Positions 56,561-64,000 of a DNA stretch of 64,000 nt are shown in pieces (within the stretch, counting starts at the first letter, position 1; every line of letters starts with the position of its first letter). Position numbers and translations under genes: made by a program. Location: positions 31,017,521 to 31,081,520 of the forward strand of contig OX291544.1 in NCBI GenBank assembly GCA_946406115.1, in the 5' to 3' direction. This DNA is from Apoda limacodes (lineage: Eukaryota > Arthropoda > Insecta > Lepidoptera > Limacodidae). The notes beneath the pieces are model-generated. The model was not told where the DNA came from. It was given only the letters and a program-made list of their open reading frames with translations, and ran no database searches.

Positions 56561-57159
56561 ATGTCTCAGCATCGGGCAACTCTTCATTTGTCTCAGTGTC
56601 AAACAATTCTACGGTGAAAACTGAACAAATTTTCTATTTATTTTTCACCACGCATTCAGGCTAAGCTTAACATTCTGGTTGTTTGTGCCTTTCCAAAATT
56701 CAAGTCCTATTTATGGTGATGTTGAGCTAGCAAATGTATTTTAATTTCGGTCTTGGTGATATTGTCACCATTTTAACTTGGACTTAACTATATTTATGCT
56801 CGGTAACGACTACCAAGATCCGACGCATACCTCAAAAAGATGATATAGGGTTTGAGAGTCAGTACCTAAATCTGTATTTTTTAAGTTGAGTCCATCAAAA
56901 CTGCTGTTCAAAATTGCAATTATAAAATATTATGTGATATTCGGTAAATCCTATATAGAACAAAGGAAAATTTGTATTAGATATTTTTTTTTTTGAAAGT
57001 AAACCATTAACCATGTTTTTACGGAAATTTTCCACTCATGGCATGAAAAACAATGCCTGGGCGTAGCTTTATACCTAAGAAGTTCTCCCAGATTTAAATA
57101 GAGTTTCTGGGTTAAAATTGTTTAACCTTTTAAAAATTCCACGACTACGAAATCACAGA

Positions 57160-57285
57160 AAAGATAGTTTTGGCATCTTAAGTAAGACTTATTCTACTTT
57201 TTTTAACAAAAACAGAAACCACATTCTTATGATAAACTAGCGGAAAATGTATAACGCTATAAAGATAGTTTTGGCATCTTAAGTA
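57160..57285. repeat. 74-bp templated insertion flanked by 25-bp direct repeats
   Basis: AAAGATAGTTTTGGCATCTT plus AAGTA occurs at 57,160-57,184 and 57,261-57,285. Between them, 57,186-57,259 is identical over 74 bp to 58,643-58,716 (starts GACTTATTCTACTTTTTTTA, ends ATGTATAACGCTA). So a copy of the downstream segment sits between duplicated flanks. Confidence 0.95.
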
Positions 57286-57394
57286 CGTTAAAGTGCTAAT
57301 AAAAAAATAAAAAAATTAGAAATGCATAAACTACGTTGGTAAGAAAATAAATAAATATTGAGTGACTCCTCATTTTATAAAGTTCAGATTTACA

Positions 57395-57540
57395 CAGAGC
57401 GTTTTCAATTTACTTGAGTGTTAATCAAGATAGTAGAAAGACAAAAGGGATTGCCTTTTATTCTGATGTAATCTTACTTTCCCTTTTTTCTTTCGAAAGC
57501 GACAAAGAAGTTTTCTCTTTTGTTGTGCTAAGTTTTCTGT
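57395..57540. repeat. Dispersed repeat shared with 48,690-48,830, copy 2
   Basis: TTACTTGAGTGTTAATCAAG, ATAGTA, ACAAAAGGG, CCTTTTATT, GATGTAATCTTA. Same orientation as copy 1. Confidence 0.6.
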
Positions 57541-57799
57541 GTGGTTGTTAATCTAGTCCTACTTTCGCCACAGCTAACAATGTATACGTAGCAAATATGT
57601 ATTGTAAGTTGTTAATTTCAATAGAATAATGTACATGTTGATTAAAAGTTCAGATATTTTAGTCAAGTAAGTTTTTATGGATACTATCGCCAGAAACAAA
57701 TTATTTTAACTTTCCGTCTAACATGGTGAACCTTGGGTGAATAATAATGATTTCTACCGAGAAAGAGCGACACCAACCTTTATAGATTAATTATCATTC

Positions 57800-58297
57800 T
57801 TGCATAGAATCTCAGCCTCAGCCTTAGATTATGTCCAAGTTAACTACTTCCTCACCAGTTTCCGCCCGCTGCATAATTGTTCTACTATAATAGAATACAT
57901 AATTACATTTTCAAAACTACCCAATAATCAAAAGTTAAAAAAAAGTTATTGGCACGGATGCCGACGTTCAAGTCTGTTAAAATGTTCTGGTTGTGACATC
58001 GATCCACATTGCTTCTTATAAATGCTCATAGTCGTGAGAAACACGAAAGCTTACGTACCACAACAATTTTGTAAACTATGCGAGCACCACCTACCGAGTC
58101 ACAGATATTGTGATTTTGTTTTAATTAAATCAACATACAATATAGTATATACAAATCATTTTGATCCATTATTACGGGATTCGACAGCGCAAATTATAGA
58201 AGTATCCATGTTATTATATATATTATCGATTACGCACTGTGCTGTTTCTTGGTTAAATGGTATAAGGTTATCGCCTAGACGGCAAAATAGGGGATAA
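57800..58297 (+). other. Cys/His-rich open stretch of 166 codons with one stop; gene status doubtful
   Basis: One frame is open from 57,800 to 58,297 except for a single TAA at 58,019-58,021. Around the stop it is rich in Cys and His: KCSGCDIDPHCF before it and QFCKLCEHHLPSHRYC after it, giving two CxxC pairs. The first ATG in frame is only at 58,022. The last about 12 codons fall in an rB repeat. No family recognised; the pattern may be chance. Confidence 0.2.
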
Positions 58298-58415
58298 ATA
58301 TTTGTATGAGTTTTTCGACATTAGTTTTAGGTAATCATAGATCGTAAACAGTCAAAAGTTGTCCTTTTTTAAAAAAAATATGTCCACGCAGACGAAGTCG
58401 CGGGCAGAAGCTAGT
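58262..58415 (-). repeat. rB terminal part
   Basis: ACGGCAAAATAGGGGATAAA, GTAAACAGTCAAAAG, GACGAAGTCGCGGGCAGAAG and CTAGTA at the end. Confidence 0.7.
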
Positions 58416-58642
58416 ATTATATAAACTTTTACGTCTTGGATTATCCGCTTTAAATCTGCCGTAATAACACATAATGTGTTAGAATTTTAGCCTGCTATCT
58501 ATAACCCAGTTTCAAAGTTAAACCCTTTAAAGGTCGGATAGAAGAACAAATGGCGAAGTGTAGTCTTATCTATAGAGTCCCGTCATTAAAAATGAAATGC
58601 CGCGTGAGTCTGAAATTTTTGTTTTAAATCAAATTTATTGAC

Positions 58643-58716
58643 GACTTATTCTACTTTTTTTAACAAAAACAGAAACCACATTCTTATGATAAACTAGCGG
58701 AAAATGTATAACGCTA
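58643..58716. repeat. 74-bp segment identical to 57,186-57,259
   Basis: Probable donor, or sister copy, of the insertion at 57,186; it lacks the 25-bp flanking repeats. Confidence 0.95.
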
Positions 58717-58719
58717 AAA

Positions 58720-59130
58720 TTAAAATTTGTTTTCATTAACAACTGTGACAGTGAAACCCAAAAGGTAACGCAACTTCGCTCATTAAGATACCTACTTTAA
58801 ACTTACACAGAAAGTTAGTTACTGTTCATATTAAAGACAGTAGTAAAAGGTAATTACTTAAGTTAAAAGGTACGATACGAGATAATTATCTAAAAACTTT
58901 GTCATTAGTGTGTTGTCTAGACAATTCATCAATTTAACAATCAACACGCCTCTTCTCCAATGTTCGCCTTCCCAAATGCCTCGCAAGGTTTTGTCAATTA
59001 TACAATGGTAATTAAAACATGGGATATGTTTGTGTGTAGGGTGGGCGGCTGTTACTTGCGCGTAAATAATTAATACGTAAAAGCCTATCAAAGTATCTAT
59101 ATAAATGTATTTTTATACTTGTTAAACGTT
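58720..59130. other. Spacer
   Basis: No feature supported. Confidence 0.35.
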
Positions 59131-59131
59131 G

Positions 59132-59787
59132 TTTAGGGTTCCGTACCCAAACGGTAAAAAACGAAACTCTATTACTAAAACTTCGCTGTGTGTCCGTCCG
59201 TCTGTCACCGGATGTATCTCATGAACCGTGATAGTCAGACAGTTAAAATTTTCACAGACGATGTGTTTCTGTTGCCGCTGTATCAACAAATACTAAAAAA
59301 CAGAATAAAATAAATATTCCAGGGGACCCTGATATAAAAAAAGTGTTTTTTTGCTCTGTTTTTAGGGTTCCGTATCCAAAGGGTAATTAGCGATTCGCTG
59401 TCTGTCCGTCCGTCCGTCCGTCTGTCACCAGGCTGTATCTTATGATCCGTGACCGTTAGATATTCGAAATTTTCACAGAAGATGTATTTCTGTTGCCGCT
59501 ATAACAACAAATACTAAAAAACAGAATAAAATATATATTTAAGGGGGCTCCCATACAACAAGCGTGATTTTTTTTGAACTATATTGATAACGGCAACAGG
59601 TAGACGCTTAAAATATTCACACAATATTAAGTTATACAGTCACTTTTAAAATAAATAATAAAATTAAAATAAAACGAATATTTCAGGGGGCTCCCATAAA
59701 ACAAACGTGATTTTTTTGCTTTTTTTTGTAGATAATGGTAAGGAACACTTCTTGCGCGAGTCCGACTCGCATTTGGCCGATTTTTAT
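59132..59787. repeat. rD, long copy with repeated internal modules
   Basis: GGGTTCCGTA at about 59,138 and 59,366 each start a module with GTCCGTCCGTC, CTGTCACC, TTTTCACAGA, TTTCTGTTGCCGCT and CAACAAATACTAAAAAACAG. GGGGGCTCCCATA occurs at 59,542 and 59,687. The end is CGCGAGTCCGACTCGC and TTGGCCGATTTTT (59,755-59,785). So one family unit with at least one duplicated module. No coding. Confidence 0.75.
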
Positions 59788-59789
59788 GT

Positions 59790-60770
59790 TCTTAATCTAC
59801 GCATTATCTTTGTACTAGCATACGAGTGCGTAATGGACAATATTAAGATGCTGAATACGGTGCAATAAAGACCGCTTTATGACCAAGTGTGTTTGAAAAG
59901 ATTTCAAACATGTACCTAACAACATTTACAGTTGTTTTGGGTATTTTTCCTAAAAACGTAAAAATAACTTGTCCGTTGACAGATGCTTGTCATGTACTTT
60001 ATTTACATTTTCATTAAAGACAGATAATAATTTCTAGTTATTAGTACTTCTATAAATCAGATAGAAAGCATTCCAGAATTCATTTCTATTAAAGGTTTAA
60101 TTCAATTATTATTTTGTAAGTACATTGATACAAAATTCATACAAAATGTATTATATAAGATTATTATAGCTTCTGTCTAACTTACTATTATGGGCTCTAT
60201 TTATATCTATTTTTCTGAACAAGTCTAATGTCAAATAATTGTCTCATATCATTGCTGCAAAGTTTTGGCATTGGACATCAAGGAGAAACCACTTAGCCCA
60301 GTGTTGCACATACGTAGGGTATAATTTTTATTTTTATTTTTTATTTATTTAGCGTGTAATATTTTCTAAAGGATTATAAAGTCCATAATAACGACTAAAA
60401 GAAAGCAAATAATATTTCATTCGCAAACCAAATATGAGAAAGTTATTTACCGTCGAAAAGGTCAGCCTTTTGGTGGACGACTGCTGTCCCTTAGGAGATT
60501 ATATCTAAATTCAATTACCTACCTAACAATAGTTTCTAAATATATTTGTTCGATGTTTATGATCCTTTTTATGTGTTCATAATATATTAAAGAATCGAAC
60601 CTTCCTTCAGTTTCCTTTCTCTGAAATAAATAAATTATTCATGTATATAATTTATCAGGAATGTTATTTTTTTTTATAATCATATTTTTATAATTGTGTA
60701 CCTACTTTGTTAAATTCCACCATCTTTTTTTTAGCTTCAACTACTGCGATTACTTCACTATATTATAGTT
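59790..60770. other. AT-rich spacer
   Basis: No feature supported. Confidence 0.35.
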
Positions 60771-60774
60771 TCAT

Positions 60775-60930
60775 CCAGTGGCTCCGCCCGCCCTAAATTT
60801 TTTACGTCAACTCCATAATTATTTTAACGAAGTATGCTACAGCAGCTATAGTTCTTTTAAGATCCGTTATAGCTATTTTGAGTTTTTTTGGCATAAAAAG
60901 TAGCCAATGTCCTATTTCAGGGCCAAGGTG
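60775..60930 (+). repeat. rA 5' half
   Basis: CAGTGGCTCCGCCCGCCCTA, then ACGAAGTATGCTACAGCAGC and CATAAAAAGTAGCCAATGTC; stops near 60,930. Confidence 0.65.
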
Positions 60931-61570
60931 AAAAAAAAAAGTTAAAGCTAAAAAGCTAAAATTTATTTGCGATAAACAAAAATTGACCCCCAATGCAGAA
61001 AGACGTCGTGTTTATTAAACTATGAAAAAAGAAGTTTAGAAAATCGATTTTTTCGACGTAGCAGTAATACATCAAGCGGACCACATTCAAATAATTTGAA
61101 TGTAATTAAAAGTAGAGGTGGACGATCCACAGGTTTCACAAGTATAATATTTTTAAGTACTACCATCAAAAGTGAAATATAAGGCATTTTATATCGAGCA
61201 GTTCAGTTTCCTAACAAACATTCATGAAAATCATCGTATACACCAAAAAAAACTGGCGGTCTGGGACTTTTTTGTTTCTGTCACTTATTTAATTGCTCCT
61301 TCATTTCAATATTCCATTTTCCAACATATTTTATAAATTTGATGTGATTTATCATTTGGTTCAAATATGAATTGATGATACTGCTGATTGATGTTTGCAC
61401 AAACATATCAAGTACTTAGGTACGTACATCACTACATAAGTCAATCAGGCATATTCTACAACATTCAAAGTCATATATACCTACAAGCGGAAACAGTGTT
61501 TTCTCCCTCTTGCTCTTAAAAAATATCGTTAATTGACCATTGTCTGTATGGAATTAAATAACACCTATGA
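60931..61570. other. Spacer
   Basis: No feature supported. Confidence 0.35.
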
Positions 61571-61574
61571 ATTG

Positions 61575-61790
61575 CTGGAATGTTTTTTTCAGCCGTTAAA
61601 AGTGGCCGTTTTTAGCAGAAATGCTAACTACAACTCACAGATATTATTTAGAAACTATATAAAACCTTCTAAAAATAGCTTATATTAGCGACATTTGGAT
61701 TTTAGAAATTCGTTTTCTACGAAGAGAAAATTGAGGATTTCTAATGGCGGCGCTAGTTAGCTGCTATATGCGCCTTAAAATTGCGCTGAG
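61575..61790 (-). repeat. Dispersed repeat rF, copy 2
   Basis: Minus-strand match to 50,085-50,292: CTAGCGCCGCCATTAGAAAT, AAGCTATTTTTAGAAGG, GCTAAAAACGGCCACTTTTA. Confidence 0.6.
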
Positions 61791-62335
61791 TGAATAAAGA
61801 GGTTTAACTTACCAACATTTTCTTAAAGCTAAATATAATTTTTTTACAAAACCTATTAATAAAAATACATTTTAAATTATTGTTCCTGCAAAAAAAAACA
61901 TATTTTTCATTAAATATCAGAAAAATGGCATAATTATGAAATGAAAAATGATATCCAAGATCCAACTTGCTTTGCGGGACCTACAACTTACTATGCATGA
62001 TTCAATTATATGCGAACGTTCCTATATACCAATTTAAAAAATCAGTATTGGTTTTTAAAACTATTTATTTCTTTTTTCTCAACTAATCTTTTTTTATATG
62101 AAAAATACCTAGGGTCCATCCTTATTATTTTAATTTATTATTTATCCTTATTACCTTAATTACTCATAGAGTCAACGCATTATTATTAATAATAGGGCGT
62201 ATCTACATATTAAAAAAAAAATGGCCTTTATCTCTATAAAAATTACCCTTGTATGTGCTTAACCTGTTTTCACAACAGAGTTACCAGGCTATTTAATGAT
62301 GGGTAGTATATACTATTTTTTTAGGTTTTCAGGGG
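61791..62335. other. AT-rich spacer
   Basis: No feature supported. Confidence 0.35.
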
Positions 62336-62432
62336 TGTAACTAAGTGCTAATTTTGTTAGTCGTGTTAGTCGTGAGCGCGCACCCACTATCGACGGGCGT
62401 TCGTTCATTGTAGCGTTTAATCGCGGGTAAAA

Positions 62433-63353
62433 ATGACGAACGTTATAAAGTGCAACGAGTGCAATATTGTAATTGACGAACTACTATGTTACGTTTAAAA
62501 CAAAGTGTCAGTGATAGATGAAGAGACGCTTGTGCGAATATGTACAATATCATTCACTTTGGACGAAATAAGGAATGCAAAATCGCTTTTGTTTAAGTCG
62601 ATCCCAACAAACAGGCGAAAAATAATACGCAAAAATAAAGGTAAAGAAGAACGGGATTTATCAGATATTATAAATATTTTTAAATCGACTGAGCTGGACA
62701 AACTACCACCGATTTTGTTTGATCACCTGGACTGTTCGAAACTACTGAAGGACATGTTGTTAATGAAAAATGAGATCGAAGACAAAAAAGCTACATATGC
62801 TACGCTTGATGCTGTAAAAGAACTTTAAAGCGATATTTTACGATTGAGAAATGACTCATTACCGCCATCAGCGTTTAAGGGTGCGTTCCAAATCGCAACG
62901 AGGAAGTTAAAAAAGTGGTTTTGGAACGCCCGGGGTAGAGTAATTTTCCAACTGTTAAGTTGAATTCTTTACACTGCCATAGAAAAGGTTGAAAATCACT
63001 CCACTCAGTGTCACTGTCAAACGCTCGTTCCAGAACGGGTTAATTTTTCAACTTTACCGGGCGATAATTACTCGGCGTGATTTGGAACATAGCCTAAAAT
63101 AAATCTAAAACGTGGTGGACATGGACAACAAACATTGATGAATGACGACACTGAATCATTCGATAATAATAGGTCTCCTTCGTCACAATATAGAAAAATG
63201 GGGGTAGTTAGAAACCAGACGGATTGTATATCACTTGAGACTCAACACTGCGTGGAACTCAACCAGACAAGCCCGAGCCCCGGGCGGGGAGCGGGAGGCG
63301 TACGGGGCGCGAGTGATACCCCTGGTGTTGCAAGCGTCCATAGGCTACGGTGA
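62433..63353 (+). pseudogene. LINE ORF1 (gag-like) protein, two early stops, MITE insertion
   Basis: Starts MTNVIKCNECNIVIDELLCY, where CNEC begins a zinc-binding head of the PHD-like type often seen in moth LINE ORF1 proteins. A TAA follows at about 62,499, then the frame is clean: DEETLVRICTISFTLDEIRN, SIPTNRRKIIRKNKGKEERD, LPPILFDHLDCSKLLKDMLL and a coiled-coil-like Lys/Glu stretch, ending VKEL at a TAA near 62,826. The same frame goes on (LRLRNDSLPPSAFK), is broken by the MITE, and resumes at 63,098 with KRGGHGQQTLMNDDTESFDN, SPSSQYRKMGVVRNQTD. ORF1 proteins bind the element's RNA. The identification is from memory of similar predicted moth proteins. Confidence 0.65.
62876..63097. mobile_element. 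PIF/Harbinger-type MITE with TAA target duplication
   Basis: TAA at 62,876-62,878 and 63,095-63,097 flank a 216-bp element. Its ends are GGGTGCGTTCCAAATC (62,879-62,894) and, inverted, GGCTATGTTCCAAATC (63,079-63,094): 16-bp terminal repeats with three mismatches. A 3-bp TWA duplication and ends starting GG fit PIF/Harbinger. No coding capacity. Insertion plus duplication adds 219 bp, a multiple of three. Confidence 0.7.
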
Positions 63354-63412
63354 CCGCCCACCATTAGGCGGACCGTAAGCTTGTTTGCCACCTTAGTGGT
63401 ATAAAAAAAAAA

Positions 63413-64000
63413 CTAATTAAAAAAGAAGAAGAAACAAAATATATCACCGACTTTTACGAAATAGTTTATTACACTTATAAACAAACTATTTAAACTACAT
63501 TTATACATGTTTTTATATTACTAATTTGTATTTTTGGAATAATCGAATTCGTAATACCTACCTAGTATCTCTGCGGTATTGCTACAAAATTTACGGAGAT
63601 AGGTTTTTGAAAGAATATTAACCTATATGTTTTTTTTTGTTACTAAAAATCTTCATTCTTCAATAAAAAGTTACAGTATATTCAAAACGGGTTTCGAAAA
63701 TTAAACTTTCTGGACCACGGTGAGAAATGATTCACAGGTAACTATGATATTTCGGTTGAAAGATTATTTCATACCCGGTTGAAATTATTTCGCGGCTTTA
63801 TAGTAGGCAGAATGTTACTGGCTACTTCGCCTCCCGGCGCACCCAGGAGCATTGCCATTGTAAAAGACTTACAATTTATCGGGTAAACATTAAAAACATG
63901 GTGATTTTTTCTAAAAGTGATTCTGATAATAAATAATTAGGATCGGACATTACGGTAGTGGCAAAAGTATTCTACGTACCGAGCACAAAATGGCTTTGAA
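63413..64000. other. AT-rich spacer to the window end
   Basis: No feature supported. Confidence 0.4.

Larger units (their letters stand above)
62340..63412 (+). mobile_element. LINE with ORF1 joined to a LINE-d 3' end, carrying a MITE
   Basis: Begins with a GC-richer leader (about 62,360-62,430), then ORF1 from ATG 62,433, and ends with a LINE-d-type tail GGCGGACCGTAAGCTTGTTT, GCCACCTTAGTGGTAT and A10 at about 63,403-63,412. All of ORF2 except its last codons (GVASVHRLR) is missing. Either an internally deleted LINE-d with its own ORF1, or a fusion made by template switching. A 216-bp MITE interrupts ORF1. No target duplication could be assigned. Confidence 0.65.

Overview
The window looks like lepidopteran (moth or butterfly) nuclear DNA. 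It is AT-rich, has no recognisable intact host gene, and is made almost entirely of old, broken and nested transposable elements. The lineage call rests on the mix of elements: jockey/CR1/Zenon-type LINEs of the kind common in moths, tRNA-derived SINEs, SINE-type tails containing ACTATGGCCTAAA, and the very abundant lepidopteran repeats starting CTAGCTTTTGCCCGC or containing GAGTCGGACTCGCG. It is best read as an intergenic region or a large intron. Family names were assigned from memory of protein motifs, not by search.

Layout. 1-3,640 holds two LINE relics, a jockey-type reverse transcriptase (RT) and a Zenon/CR1-type element. 4,170-4,590 is an unrecognised, coding-like membrane-protein relic. 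4,703-5,288 is a self-duplicated copy of repeat A, and 5,444-5,830 a LINE-c tail. 6,194-9,251 is a Mutator-like (MULE) element with FLYWCH zinc finger, transposase and SWIM remains, carrying two nested LINE fragments. 10,455-11,262 has a SINE tail, a GC-rich minisatellite, a 46-bp perfect palindrome and an alternating 21-bp tandem array. 12,850-21,810 holds RT fragments, a foldback element, an RNase-H-type LINE end, clustered repeats and a perfect 31-bp hairpin. 25,605-25,956 is a TTAA-flanked piggyBac-type MITE. 26,914-29,460 (LINE-c) and 30,536-33,960 (LINE-d) are the two longest LINEs, both on the minus strand. A mariner scrap (33,990-34,430) and a hAT element with perfect 8-bp target duplications (34,841-37,514) follow. 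38,000-64,000 is mostly AT-rich spacer with tandem arrays, repeat families A-H, three more LINE-d fragments, a SINE, a 74-bp templated duplication (57,185-57,260) and a LINE ORF1 relic carrying a Harbinger-type MITE (62,433-63,412).

No gene network acts here. The coding sequences are transposition proteins (endonuclease/RT, DDE-type transposases), each broken by stops, frameshifts or internal deletions, so none looks able to move by itself. What the window records is the order of insertions and the repair events around them. Repeat labels used below: rA = CTAGCTTTTGCCCGC family; rB = family sharing that terminus with a GGATCAACGCACAG internal part; rC = TATAACAACAAATAAT family; rD = GGGTTCCGTA...GAGTCGGACTCGCG family; rF, rG, rH and rJ = short dispersed repeats recognised by comparison within this window.
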